Below, piece by piece: positions 28,367 to 40,875 of a stretch of 64,000 nt of DNA (the first letter of the stretch is position 1; each line of letters opens with the position of its first letter). Position numbers and translations under genes: made by a program. The notes under the pieces are model-generated. The model was not told where the DNA came from. It worked only from the letters and a program-made list of their open reading frames with translations, and ran no database searches. The stretch covers positions 21,669,002-21,733,001 of the forward strand of contig NC_092226.1 of the NCBI RefSeq assembly GCF_036320965.1, written 5' to 3'. The stretch comes from Panulirus ornatus. Lineage: Eukaryota; Arthropoda; Malacostraca; Decapoda; Palinuridae.

Positions 28367-28980
28367 GTGTCGGAGGTGGAGGGAACGAGGAGAAGTGGGA
28401 GACCAAATTGGAGGTGGAAAGATGGAGTGAAAAAGATTTTGAGTGATCGGGGCCTGAACATGCAGGAGGGTGAAAGGCGGGCAAGGAATAGAGTGAATTG
28501 GATCGATGTGGTTTACCGGGGTTGACGTGCTGACAGTGGATTGAATCAGGGCATGTGAAGCGTCTGGGGTAAACCATGGTGTGGGGCCTGGATGTGGAAA
28601 GGGAGCTGTGGTTTCGGGCATTATTGCATGACAGCTAGAGACTGAGTGTGAACGAATGGGGCCTTTGTTGTCTTTTCCTAGCGCTACCACGCACACATGA
28701 GGGGGGAGGGGGGATGGTATTCCATGTGTGACGAGGTGGCGATGGGAATGAATAAAGGCAGACAGTGTGAATTGTGTGCATGGGTATATATTTATGTGTC
28801 TGGTGTGTGTATATATATGTGTACATTGATATGTATAGGTATGTATATTTGCGTGTGTGGACGTGTATGTATATACATGTGTATGGGGGTGGGTTGGGCC
28901 ATTTCTTTCGTCTGTTTCCTTGCGCTACCTCGCAAACGCGGGAGACAGCGACAAAGCAAAATAAATAAAATAAATAAATA
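28367..28980 (+). mobile_element. RTE-like retrotransposon, 3' end (copy 2)
   Basis: The last ~52 codons of the ORF (28367-28525, stop TGA at 28523) read VSEVEGTRRSGRPNWRWKDG and end NRVNWIDVVYRG. They differ at only two residues from the corresponding end of the copy at 60.8-62.4 kb. A ~430-bp 3' untranslated region follows, ending in CGCTACCTCGCAAACGCGGG (28924-28943), then an (AAATA/AAAT)n tail. The copy is 5'-truncated at the edge of a (GT)n tract. Near-identity with the other copy suggests recent activity of this family. Confidence 0.92.
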
Positions 28981-28991
28981 AAGATATAGAT

Positions 28992-29026
<35 letters not shown>

Positions 29027-29027
29027 T
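28981..29027. repeat. (GATA)n microsatellite after the RTE tail
   Basis: About 11 GATA units immediately following the AAAT tail, probably grown from it. Confidence 0.95.
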
Positions 29028-29159
29028 TGTACGATTAAAACTGAATTTTAATGAAGTTTGATGAAAATAAAAGTATACTTTCACCTGAGAATTATTGTGT
29101 CTGCCTGAAAAGTGTGTAGCATTATGAAATGTGATATAGATTTCTGTGTATCAGCTTTG

Positions 29160-29640
29160 ATAGGGGGCTCATGTGTCCTCCCTCTGCTGGGCTCTCGTGT
29201 CGGGGGTCTTGTGTCTTCCTCACTCGATCCAGGACTCTTGCTTGTGTCTTCCTCACTCCAGTGCTCAGTTGGTCGGGGTTCATGCATCCTCGTTCATCGG
29301 GGTTGTTGTGGACTCGTTACAGTTGCTGTTTTGACCATTTTCTATGGGAGGGGAGGGGATCTTATCTTCATGTCTCGTTGGTGATTGATCCCCAATCTCA
29401 GGGGGCTGTTGTTGACTCCCTTTTTGGGGCGTTGCTAGATGGCTGTTCTTATGGGGCTCCCGCCCTCAGTCTCTGGGGGTATTATGGCACCCATATTCCC
29501 CGTGGGCACTGCATTCTCTTAAAGGATATATTCTCTTTCTTGGGATGTTACTCTGTCCTTATTCTTCGGCGATATTGCATCTTCACTTCGGGTGTTTTCG
29601 TAATCTCTGGGGATAATTAGTCCTTTGTCTGGGGTAAAAA
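29160..29640. repeat. Very degenerate G/T/C-rich array
   Basis: GGGGCTC-TGTGTCCTC and CGGGGTTNTTGTG... fragments recur irregularly. It is probably an ancient array. No gene seen here, nor in the AT-rich 29641-30119. Confidence 0.45.
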
Positions 29641-30119
29641 TGTATAAATCCTTCAGGACTACGGGAACTGGCGGTTCACATAGCCTACTTATACTTAGTC
29701 AAACCCAAGTGTTGGGAAAGAAAATCGAATTCTGTTTGAATTCAGTATTAGTATGTATTAGTGAACTGATTTATAACTGTTTAGTATAGTATAAAAGTTC
29801 AAAGTTATCGGGAATTAGTCGTCTCTTCTACATTGATACATTGACAAATTGTAGAATTTTATACGAAATATGATTGCAGAATTATCCTTGCGGACAATTT
29901 GGATAAATTCTACATGAGTGAAACATCTGGTCGTTTGAGAGAGTGAACAGAACATGCATTATGTCACATCAGCACACAACGTAACTAGAATATGAACAAC
30001 AATACCGGTAATATAGAAGTGCGAATATGACGCTATAGCTCAAGGCAGGTCGATGTGAAACAAATATATGAATATAACATCCTGGTTCACTAGCGGAAAT
30101 GAATGCCCTCTGCTGTTGC

Positions 30120-30810
30120 TTCATTACCCCAACTAAGTTTTAGAGACATTAGAGAACAGTAAAACTGCTCATGTTATATACAAAGACTTTACCAAAGCCT
30201 TTGAAACGTGTGACCATTGTGTCATAAAAATGCGTGAAGTGGGGATAGAAGGTAAATGCGAGAAGACAGATATACAACGTCTTAACTTGAAAAGAAATGA
30301 AATCATCGCTCGGTGTCGTAGATCAAGAAATTTCCAGCGTCTCCATTGGTTAAGGAGGTCTGTTCCTCAAGGAGCTGCTGCTCTTGCTGCTGCCGTACCT
30401 TTTCTGCTTATCATGTGAAGCAGAGGTCAGTGTTGTGTACATCCTACGCAGGTCATATTAGAGTGTGGAAACATGAGAGGATTCGGACTAAGAAACTACT
30501 AAGAGATGTAATTGATGTCATATAATAGACTGTTATAATGATACCATGTTCACTGATGGAGATACCTTTCATCGGCTCTGTCATGTAGAGGAAGTGAAGG
30601 AAAAAAAAAGGATGAAAATGTTGAGAATACTGAACGAGCGCCATCATATTTCGGAAGAGCGGTGTAAAAGACGTCAGGGTAATAATGTCTGATGACCTCA
30701 CCCTCAGCGAACATAACGGAGCAGTAGTTGCCTCTTCGGAAAAGATTGCCGGCTCCATGGCCGCCCCCCGCAGGTTATATACATTTTTGAAGGGAGCAAA
30801 GTTGACAAAA
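30120..30810 (+). mobile_element. Decayed LINE, RT part (plus strand)
   Basis: RT motif A, KDFTKAFETCDHCV, is at 30178, followed by MREVGIEGK and SVPQGAA (about 30359), the usual SGVPQGT block. VKDVRVIMSDDLTLSEH (about 30665) follows, then ASSEKIAGSMAAP, a degraded LKDLGVIMSDDLSFSEH...ASSKKMAGWI segment. Motif C is worn to SYAGHIRV (about 30447). It continues at 31600-31990 beyond an inserted element B with its (TA)n tracts. Confidence 0.8.
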
Positions 30811-30932
30811 TTATGACAAATCTGGCGAATTTTATTAATAAGTAATGCAAACTGATTTATGAATATTCAAATACGAATGAATGTTGAATGAGTAGAATAG
30901 GAAAAATATATTTCTTGTTTTATCATATTACG

Positions 30933-30937
<5 letters not shown>

Positions 30938-31008
<71 letters not shown>
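30938..31008. repeat. (TA)n microsatellite, 5' flank of element B copy 3
   Basis: About 35 AT units abutting the element's TATCCCTGGGGA start. Confidence 0.97.
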
Positions 31009-31011
<3 letters not shown>

Positions 31012-31248
31012 CCCTGGGGATGGTTGATTAAGAATACTTCCCACGTATTCCCTGCGTGTCGTAGAAGGCGACTAAAAGGGGAGGGAGCGGGAGGCTGGAA
31101 ATCCTCCCCTCTCGTTTTTTTTTTTTTTTTAATTTTCCAAAAGAAGGAACAGAGGGGGCCAGGTGAGGATATTCCAAAAAAGGCCCAGTCCTCTGTTCTT
31201 AACGCTACCTCGCTAATGCGGGAAATGGCGAATAGTTTAAAAGAAAAG

Positions 31249-31250
<2 letters not shown>
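31009..31250 (+). mobile_element. Element B, copy 3 (full length)
   Basis: Starts TATCCCTGGGGAT and contains CGTGTCGTAGAAGGCGACTA, GGGAGGCTGGAAATCCTCCC (a perfect 6-bp inverted repeat) and a 16-T run. It ends CGCTACCTCGCTAATGCGGG then AAATGGCGAATAGTTTAAAA, with an A-rich AAAAGAAAAGAA tail. (TA)n lies on both sides. It interrupts the LINE at 30.12-31.99 kb, so it is younger than that LINE. Confidence 0.92.

Positions 31251-31319
<69 letters not shown>
31251..31319. repeat. (AT)n microsatellite, 3' flank of element B copy 3
   Basis: About 34 AT units continuing the element's A-rich tail. Confidence 0.97.
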
Positions 31320-31321
<2 letters not shown>

Positions 31322-31599
31322 TTTTTTTTCTTGGGGGGGGGGGGGGTTGCTTGAGGCTAGATGTTCAAGGGGTTGGTGGTGTTGGCAACAGCCTTTCCCA
31401 CCTTACCCTGCCGACGCCCATGGATGGATGCATTTTACCGACCATCAGAACAAGCAAGGTCACGCCAGCGGTGATCCACTGCGAGACACTTACATAGAAT
31501 ACTGTCGTGTACTAACACTTTTTCGCGACGGTGAAATGACCACAGCTCGCACTAACGCTTTGAAATCTGAACTCCTGGGAACGACCAGTAGCATTAAGG

Positions 31600-31990
31600 C
31601 TGTAATCTAACATGGCCGACAGGAAAGATTAATCATTCATCATACTTGAAAAATCCTGGAAGACATGATTCCTAATCTGCACTTGAAAACAACAACAGAA
31701 AAAATTCGCTCGGGCACGACAGACGATAAAGCAGCACCAGTGATATCGAAAATTAAATAATTATCTCAATAGAAAAAAAGTATAAACATTTAGGACCCTA
31801 ACTTTTGCAACTCATCTACAGCCACCGGTCACCTTGGATATCCCACAGTGTGAAAAAGAGCCTGAACAGATAGATACCTACCTACCCATTGACCACACCA
31901 GCTGAACTGTCGTAGGCGCGCAGGCTTGAGCTGCTGCTGGCTACGAGCCTCCCCTCCAACAGCCTAACTGAGCGGAGGAGAACGCGACAC
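31600..31990 (+). mobile_element. Decayed LINE, C-terminal part
   Basis: ILEDMIPNLHL (about 31650) and a DRYLPTH...PTA segment (31870-31970) match the C-terminal region of the LINE remnants at 18.2 and 59.2-59.4 kb. It lies 0.8 kb downstream of the RT part in the same orientation. The segment between the inserted element and this point (31320-31600) is of uncertain origin. Confidence 0.65.
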
Positions 31991-33259
31991 CTTGGTTCCA
32001 GACCAAGTTCTGGAACAGAGAATATCTTAAAGATATACGCGTTAAGTAGGGAACTCTGACTCTGTAATGGAGCCTCACTTCAACAGACAAATTGTTTGAA
32101 TTCTCCTCGTTAGAAATAATGAGTTTGCTAAATATAGCAAGTAATTACAGAATGTTAATTAATGTCTTTCTTAACGGTTTCATGCATTTGACAGTAGGTT
32201 AATTAAACTTCAGACGAAGGTCCAGTTCATAATGAGACGTCAGTTTGTGATTTCTTTAACTTAAATCAGATTGTTGTAACGGACGCGAGGTGGTGGTACA
32301 GACTACCGAACTCAGACGAGAACATAACGTACATAATAGACTCGTATCTTTGTAGAGTATAACAATGGTAACAAGTGGCTCATAAGACTGATTGTATAGC
32401 GTCAGTCTGCGCTTGTTTATATAATACGATTGTGGATTTTCTTTTCAGTATGACTAGGCAATTCACCGTAGAGCGATAGTTGATTGCATTGCACCAGTTA
32501 GCGCTTCCCTCTCTCAAAAACCCTTGCGAGAAACATTAGGGGCACTGAGGGCTTTAACATTACTTTTTCTTTGTACTCGTTTCGCAACAGATTTTTAAAT
32601 AATGTTGCCAGTTTGTCACTATATATTTAGGGCGACCATTTTAGATATCAAATTAACCGCTGTCTGTAGCCTCTTCCTAACATTACCTCGATATCTGAGT
32701 GTAATAGGTTTTGGATTCCATATGATACACATATTACGATTAAGGGAAACATATAGCGACATTCTTATCTCATCCCCCATTTTTTTATCATCATTTTGCA
32801 CTATAGATTAGAGTGTACAAGGAGAAAAATAATCATGATATTTTTAAGATTAAAGATAGGATGCCGTTATTATAAACACTAGAATAAACATTTAGTGTCG
32901 TATTATGTGATTACCAAACCACGTTTAGTTAACTGTCACAAGTACAAGTGACTTTGTTAGAGTACTTTTCTTTTCCCCTCACAGATACACAACCTTTGTT
33001 TGACAGATGTACAGCCTAGCTGATATCAGGTTATTTGTTTACCTTGAGCAGAACTCCGTCTTGAACCTAATGTTGGTTGACTTTAAGGTTGATTGCTGAA
33101 AGTTGCATCTGACTAGCTGCAGCACTTCATTATCCAGTCCTTTCGCTGGTGTCCTCTCATCTCCATATGTAAGGCAAGCAGGGCATCATCCTGGTAACGG
33201 AGGGTTGCCATAACATGAATCCGTCTCTGTGATCATCTGAAACACGAGGGGTTGGAGCT
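31991..33259. other. AT-rich unique sequence
   Basis: No array, mobile element or exon recognised. Confidence 0.5.
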
Positions 33260-33632
33260 ACCACCTCGAAATCGTGTTTCAGCTGATTAAGAGCTGTCAT
33301 CGGAGTGTTCTTTGTAGGAAGAACTTGTGCTCCTTGGAAGAAATGAGTTTTCTGAGAAAACCGTCACTCCCTCCAGCAATTGAAGGGTGGGCCGTTTTGA
33401 TAACTGTTTCTCTCCCTACACCTCGAAGCTTTGCAAATCTCTACACTCGTGCCTTTCTCATAACTATGACCTGGCATATTTTAAAAGACAGGTTTGTCAC
33501 TTCTTCCTCCACTGCTCGTAAATATTTTCCCTTGTTTTTTCTTTTTCTCTTTCATTAACCTGTATATATTTCAATTAAGGCCCGGCCTTGATGTGCAATT
33601 TTTGCCCGTGACTGAAACCTTCAACGAGGCTA
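33260..33632 (+). mobile_element. LINE C-terminus and 3' end (AAGGCC-palindrome family)
   Basis: The frame ending at TAA 33519-33521 reads HNYDLAYFKRQVCHFFLHCS. This is the Y-D-L-xx-FKR-x-V signature at the C-terminus of many Jockey/CR1-like ORF2 proteins. The 3' untranslated region holds AAGGCCCGGCCTTGATGTG (33577) and ends near CTTCAACG. The copy at 42.97-43.24 kb (-) matches through this region. Confidence 0.82.
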
Positions 33633-33800
33633 GACCAGTTTTCTTAAGGCTCGGCCAGAGCAGCTTGCTACAGGCGTGGACAGAACAGAATGCTTACAGG
33701 CGTGGAGTGAGCAGCTTGCTACAGGAGTGGCTTGGCACAGAAGTGGCCAAAGCAGCATGGTACAGTAGTGGCCAAAACAACTAGGTACAGAAGTTGATAG
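33633..33800. repeat. Degenerate ~30-bp array
   Basis: GCAGCTTGCTACAGGCGTGG and CAGAAGTGGCCAAAGCAGCA variants recur directly after the LINE 3' end. Confidence 0.65.
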
Positions 33801-34020
33801 CAGTTTGTGTCGTACAGTAGGTTTATGGAAGAACGTCTGGTTGGACATAACGACTTGTGGATCTAAATGACCAGAAGGCAGCAGAAGACCTCATATTCAA
33901 GATTATGCCTGAGTGACCCATTTTCAGAAGCTCTTCTCGTGGTACTTGTTGACCTAGAGTAAATGACTGGTAGGGAGACACGTTTCTCTGAATAACGAAA
34001 AACTAAAGCAAGATCATATT

Positions 34021-34205
34021 GCTTCTAAAGGACCTAATGGAGTTTCTAAGAGACCTGATGGAGCTTCTAAGAGACCTGATGGAGCTTCTAAGGGATCTGA
34101 CGGAGCTTCTAAGAGACCTGACGGAGCTTCTAAGAGACCTTTTCTAAGAGACCTGATGGAGCTTCTAAGAGACCTGATGGAGCTTTTAAGGGACCCATTG
34201 GATCT
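34021..34205. repeat. 21-bp minisatellite, ~9 copies
   Basis: GAGACCTGATGGAGCTTCTAA with GGGATCTGACGG variants and one shortened copy. Confidence 0.95.
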
Positions 34206-34430
34206 TTTTATAGTGTCGCACCGGTCGTGCACATAGGTCGTACCGGCCGTTCACAAGGGTCGTACCGGCAGTGCACACGGGATGTACCGTCATGGCCCAA
34301 GGTCCATATCGTCATACTCAAGAGCCCTTTTCATGAGCTGAGGGGGCCCTACAGTCGTGGTGAAGGGCCCTTCCTTTGTGTTCAAGGGCCCCACTTTTGT
34401 GCTGAGGGACCCTCCCCAGGGAGGTCATGA
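34206..34430. repeat. Decayed 21-bp array related to 37.7-38.2 kb
   Basis: GGTCGTACCGGCCGTTCACAA, CAAGGGCCC and TGTACCGTCATGGCC show the same layout as the GTACCGTCGTGCTCAAGGAT array at 37.7-38.2 kb. It begins without a gap after the previous 21-bp array. Confidence 0.75.
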
Positions 34431-35190
<760 letters not shown>

Positions 35191-35499
35191 GTGTTTTGAC
35201 TAGTTGTGTTGTTTATAATGTGTTGTAAGTTTGTTGTTAGTCTGTTTGTTTACTTGTTTTTGTGTGTTGGCAACGATCTATGTTTGTTTTGCCTCGACAA
35301 GGTCGGGTTGTTTTGTATTGAGTTTGCTGTGTGTGTGTGTGTTTGGCAGCGTTGATTGTGTTGTACGTTTTAATACCGTTGGATATGCTGTATAGACAGT
35401 TTGTTGTTTGAATTATCAGCACTGACTTCGTTATGCCTTTGTCACTTGTTTCGAAATCAGTGAGTTTGTTGAAGATGGTGTTTATTTTATGTTTACCCT

Positions 35500-36110
35500 T
35501 CTGACCTTACACTGAGTGTGTGGTGAGTCTGGTGTGGTGTGACCTTACAGTGAGTGTCTGGTGAATCAGCTGTGGTATGACCTTACAGTGAGTGTGTGGT
35601 AAGTCAGGTGTGGTATGACCTTACAGTGAGTGTGTGGTGAGTCTGTTGTGGTATAACCTTACAGTGAGTGTGTCGTGAGTCTGGTGTGGTATGACCGTAC
35701 AATGAGTGTGTGTTGAGTCTAGCGTACTTTGACATTACAATGAGTGTGGTGAGTTTGGTACGATATAACCTTACAATGAGTATGTGGTGAGTTTGGTGTG
35801 GTATGGCCTTACAGTGAGTGTATGGTGAGTCAGATGTGGTATGACCTGACAATGAGTATGTGGTGAGTCAGGTATGGTATGACTTTACAGTGAGTGTGTG
35901 GTGAGTCTGGTGTGGTATGGACTTACAGTGAGTGTGTGGTGAGTTAGGTGTGGTATGGCCTTACAGTGAGTGTGTGGTGAGTATAACCTTACAGTGAGTG
36001 TGTGATGAATCAGATGTGGTATGACCTTACAGTGAGTGTGTGGTGAGTCAGGTGTGGTATGACCTTACAGTGAGTGTGTGGTGAATCAGATGTGGTATGA
36101 CCTTACAGTA
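35500..36110. repeat. 38-bp minisatellite, ~16 copies
   Basis: TGTGGTATGACCTTACAGTG plus AGTGTGTGGTGAGTCAGG, with moderate divergence and some shortened units. It ends at a T-run (36114-36132). Confidence 0.95.
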
Positions 36111-36316
36111 TGGTTTTTTTTATTTCATTTTTTTAGTCGAGTGACTGGAATTACTTTATGCTGGCGTGGGGTGCTTTTCCAACACAAGCAGCAGTACCAT
36201 CAACAGAGCCTCCTGAAGGGGTAGAAACCGATATGGATTGGTTTTGTTTTGAGTGTGTTTGATATAGCATTTTTGTTTGGTAGTCGGTGAGCCTGAGTGC
36301 GAGGAGAGTGCGTGTT

Positions 36317-36320
<4 letters not shown>

Positions 36321-36397
<77 letters not shown>
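36321..36397. repeat. (GA)n microsatellite
   Basis: About 38 perfect GA units. Confidence 0.97.
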
Positions 36398-36399
<2 letters not shown>

Positions 36400-37041
36400 T
36401 TGGGTATGTGGAGAGATCCTTTAATTTGTTGATTATGTGAGTGTATGGCGTGAGGGGCCTCGGACAGACCCCTGGCTCAGATAGGATGGTGCTGGCCGAC
36501 CGACGGCTTACTTAAGGGAATTCCCATCTTCAGACGTAGGCAGCCATCCCATTTGCATGTTGTCTCACATTTGCATATCTGCACATGGCCTCTCTCTGTG
36601 TTTGGGGAGTGGCGGTGGTGGAGGGGAGGGTAGAAGAGGAGCGAGTGTGTGTGTGGTGGAAGGGCTAGGGCTAATGTGTGGCCACAGGTGAGTGTGTGGT
36701 CGTCCATGTGTGAGTATGGTCTTAGATGTTATGGCTGAAGTGTGAGGGTCTTAAGATCACACTAGGGGCCACGTGTGCCTGCAGAAGTATGTGTTCTTAT
36801 TCATCACTGCAGGACATACCAGGCCTGTAGGTACAAGCCCATCGCTGACTAAGGCTTACCCCTCGCCATAATGTTATAAGTACAGTTGTAGTAGTTACTT
36901 ACATCTGCCAAGAAACATCTGAATGTACATCATATACAAACTTACGTGATGGCCTACACGTAGATACATGCTGAATTACATACATGTATGAGGATCTGCA
37001 GTTGCTCTAGGACGGGGTGAGCGGGTATCGCTCGCCGGAGA
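36398..37041. other. Unique sequence, nothing recognised
   Basis: No exon, element or array seen. Confidence 0.5.
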
Positions 37042-37042
37042 G

Positions 37043-37106
<64 letters not shown>

Positions 37107-37110
37107 TGGA

Positions 37111-37171
<61 letters not shown>
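37042..37171. repeat. (GA)n double tract
   Basis: Two pure GA blocks separated by GGGGGGTGGAAG. The frames give Glu/Arg or Ser/Leu repeats only. Confidence 0.97.
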
Positions 37172-37172
<1 letters not shown>

Positions 37173-37494
37173 AGTTTTCCACCATTACAAGAAGGAGCCA
37201 CCCCTTGCCCCGCCCAGGACCTTACCAGTGGCTCCCTGCATGACGCAGGCCAGTGGATGGCTTAATTTGTGTGCGTGTGTCTGTTTCTCGGAGGATCCTG
37301 CCAGATATTCTTATGTTTCGAGTGAGAGATGGTAGCGATGGTCCTCACCGGGTGGATGCGTGGTAGTGGGTTGTGCATAGAGATGATGGTCATATGGATG
37401 GTTAGGAGGGAGATGGTGGTCGGAAGTTTTGAGGAGGTTGATGGTTGTAGTTTGCTGGGAGGGAGGGATGGTTGCAGGAGAGGGTGTGGGAGAG

Positions 37495-37615
37495 TGGTGG
37501 TAGTGGTGGTGGTGGCAGTGGTGTTAGGCCGGAGAGTGGTGGCAGTGGTGTTAGGCCGGAGAGTGGTGGTAGTGGTGGTAGGCCGGAGAGTGGTGGCAGT
37601 GGAGGTAGGCCGATG
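37495..37615. repeat. 27-bp minisatellite, ~4 copies
   Basis: GGTGGCAGTGGTGTTAGGCC plus GGAGAGT, with the flanking GGTGGTAGT stretch as a degenerate extension. Confidence 0.9.
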
Positions 37616-37694
37616 ATTGTGGTAGTGGTGATGGTGGTTGAAGAGGATGGCGCCTCTCACCCATGGAGCGAGACGGGACAAACCTTGGTATGAT

Positions 37695-38235
37695 TGCATG
37701 ACCTATGACCCGGTCCGTGAAGGCCAGGCCATCATGCCCAAAGGTCATGAGGTCATGCTCAGAAGTGGCGCCGTCGTGTTCAAGGGCCGTACTTGTCATG
37801 CACGTACGTAATACCCTCGTCTTGAAAGGTTGTACCGTCTTGATTAACGGTCGCACCGTCGTCGTACTCAGGGGGCTGTACCGTCGTCTTCAAAGGTTGT
37901 AGCGTCTTGCTCAGTGATCGTACCGTCGTGCTCAAGGATCGTACCGTCGTGCTCAAGGATCGTACCGTCGTGCTCAAGGATCGTACCGTCGTGCTCAAGG
38001 GTTATACTGTTGTGCTCAAGGATCATACCGTCGTACTCAAGGATCGTACCGTCGTACTCAAGGATCGTACCGTCGTACTCAAGGATCGTACCGTCGTACT
38101 CAAGGATAGTACCGTCGTACTCAAGGGTTGTACCGTTGCGCTTAAGGAGTGTACCGTTCTGTTCAAGGGTTGTATCTTTATGCTCAAGGATCGTACCGTG
38201 ATGTTCAAGGGACGTACCGTAGTTCTCAGGAAATC
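37695..38235. repeat. 21-bp minisatellite, ~20 or more copies
   Basis: GTACCGTCGTACTCAAGGATC is near-perfect in the middle (37915-38130) and decays outward on both sides. The 7-residue frame on each strand is open only because of the repeat. Confidence 0.95.
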
Positions 38236-38516
38236 AATAGCTTTGACAGCTTTTGGCTTATGTGGGTAATATGTTACTGTATGTTTAGAAAGATATTTGT
38301 ACTACCTGTGTTCGCAGCGTTACACCATTCAAAGAATACATAATTAGAATTGCCCTCCCCTGAGCCAGGAGCTGCACCGAAAGACACAAGGTTCCTGAAA
38401 TGAGTTCGAGGGTTCGGTACCACCTGAACCGATTCGTCGCGTCGCTCGAAGCCTCGTGGATGTCGAGCGAGTGGCCGAGACGAGTTGGAGGTTTCTGCTG
38501 TTTGATAATTAATAAT

Positions 38517-38519
<3 letters not shown>

Positions 38520-38566
<47 letters not shown>
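38520..38566. repeat. (GT)n microsatellite
   Basis: About 23 GT units, followed by TTTAATAAAAC. Confidence 0.97.
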
Positions 38567-38567
<1 letters not shown>

Positions 38568-38585
38568 AATAAAACAGCCAGGTCG

Positions 38586-38759
38586 CTACTGGACTTGGTC
38601 GGCTTGACTTAAAGGGCTCATTTGCGTCACAGTCGACCGTGCTTTAGGCGAGCCGCTGGAATCCCCAGGCTTCCCGGAGCGATGCTTCCCACCCCACGAC
38701 GAGGCGGACATGTGGGATAATTTGGCGTTGGTTCGGGCGACCGGCTGATCCCGGGGCAT
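38586..38759 (-). CDS. Candidate small ORF (57 codons), unrecognised
   Basis: On the minus strand, GCCCACCATGC places an ATG (complement of 38757-38759) in a good Kozak context. The frame starts MPRDQPVARTNAKLSHMSAS and ends SPLSQADQVQ, then TAG at 38586-38588. It is rich in Ser, Pro, Gly and basic residues, GC-biased, and probably disordered. The same frame is open upstream to about 38843. An ATTAAA lies about 15 bases after the stop, a common poly(A)-signal variant. I know no homologue. It may be a last exon, a short peptide gene, or a chance frame in a GC-rich patch. Confidence 0.25.
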   Translation of the reverse strand: MPRDQPVARTNAKLSHMSASSWGGKHRSGKPGDSSGSPKARSTVTQMSPLSQADQVQ

Positions 38760-38859
38760 GGTGGGCGATGCGGGTGTAGAGGTGGGCGAGGCGAAGTGAA
38801 GTCGACCGACCCTCCCCCCACACTGAAGCTCACAACACAACAAACGTGTACCATTTCTT

Positions 38860-38861
<2 letters not shown>

Positions 38862-38920
<59 letters not shown>
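38862..38920. repeat. (CT)n microsatellite
   Basis: About 30 CT units. Confidence 0.97.
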
Positions 38921-38922
<2 letters not shown>

Positions 38923-39059
38923 GAAGGTGCCCCCAGGCGTGTCATGTCGTTGGCTTCTTGTCAGCCAGACTGTGACATACGCATCGGCTTGACTCATGTC
39001 TCATCTTTCTTGCTGTAGTCAAACTTGATGTCTGTGTTTCACGTAAGAACTCGGGACGG

Positions 39060-39440
39060 GTCGGGGGTAGGGGCCAGCCAGCCAGGCAGAAGTGGATAGG
39101 ACCCATCCAGCCATCCACGCATGAGGGGATAGGACCCATCCAGGCAGGAGGGGATAGGACCCATGCAGCCAGCAAAGCAGGAGGGGGACAGGACCCAGCC
39201 ATCCAGCCAGGCAGGAGGGGATAGGACCCATCCAGCCAGCAGGGCAGGAGGGGATAGGACCTAGCCATCCAGCCGGGCAGTAGGGGATAGGACCCATCCA
39301 GCCAGCAAGGCAGGAGGGGATAGGAACCATCCACGCATGAGGGGATAGGACCCTGCCATCCAGCCAGGCAGGAGTGGATAGGACCCTTCCAGCCAGCAAG
39401 GCAGGAGGGGATAGGACCCAGCCATCCACCCAGCAAGGGA
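39060..39440. repeat. ~33-bp minisatellite with mixed units
   Basis: GGCAGGAGGGGATAGGACCC plus ATCCAGCCAGCAA. Units alternate between CCAGCAA, CATCCA and CACGCATGA versions, so length varies between copies. Confidence 0.93.
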
Positions 39441-39653
39441 AAGGAGCCAACCAGGTAAGAGGAAGGTATACAGATATAACAACACACCCACAGAGGGAAT
39501 ACCTCTGCCTAGCTTTCCTCCTTCTTTCCCCGCCCTTTTATGTGGTCGACCTTCCGTTTGCCACCTGAGCGCCAGTCTTCGCATGGCCGACCTCCCAGCA
39601 CAGGACGGCGTCACAAGGAAAATAAACCCAGTAACCCAACACCCACCCATTCA

Positions 39654-39757
<104 letters not shown>

Positions 39758-40004
39758 GTGTATGTATATATGATTATATATGTATGCGCATTACGGGACT
39801 GAGCCCGCTTGAGGTTACGGCACAAGCGGAAAGTCGTCTCTGGCGAGGCTGGATCAACGGAAGTTAACGGTTTCGTCAAAGACGTTCTCGCCTCAAGAGA
39901 ATCAGTCTCTCCTGCCCCTGATACTGAGTGCAGCGCGGCCTTGGGCCAGCAGAAACCCTTGGAAAAGAGGTAGCACCAGGACCCCTTTTTTGAGTGGGGC
40001 ATCA

Positions 40005-40007
<3 letters not shown>

Positions 40008-40093
<86 letters not shown>
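40008..40093. repeat. (TA)n microsatellite, 3' flank of element B copy 4
   Basis: About 42 TA units ending in the T-run that is the element's A-tail on the minus strand. Confidence 0.97.
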
Positions 40094-40094
<1 letters not shown>

Positions 40095-40327
40095 TTTTTT
40101 TTTCATACCATTCGCCATTTCCCGCGATAGCGAGGTAGCGTTAAGAACAGAGGACTGGGCCTTTAAGGGAATATCCTCACCTGGCCCCCTTCTCTGTTCC
40201 TTCTTTTGGAAAATTAAAAAAAAACGAGAGGGGAGGATTTCCAGCCCCCCGCTCCCTTCCCTTTTAGTCGCCTTCTACGACACGCAGGGAATACGTGGGA
40301 AGTATTCTTTCTCCCCTATCCCCAGGG

Positions 40328-40330
<3 letters not shown>
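40094..40330 (-). mobile_element. Element B, copy 4 (full length)
   Basis: In reverse it starts TATCCCTGGGGATAGGGGAG and ends CGCTACCTCGCTATCGCGGG then AAATGGCGAATGGTATGAAA, with an A9 tail. (TA)n lies on both sides. The internal GGGG...CCTCCCC inverted repeat and T-run are conserved. Confidence 0.92.

Positions 40331-40388
<58 letters not shown>
40331..40388. repeat. (TA)n microsatellite, 5' flank of element B copy 4
   Basis: About 28 AT units. Confidence 0.97.
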
Positions 40389-40390
<2 letters not shown>

Positions 40391-40486
40391 ATTTCCCCAG
40401 GACCTCTTTTTCCAGGAGCTCTAAGGTGCGTTGGTTTCATCAGCAGAGACATAGTGGACCACTATGATCCACCTTCGCCAAAATGA

Positions 40487-40875
<389 letters not shown>

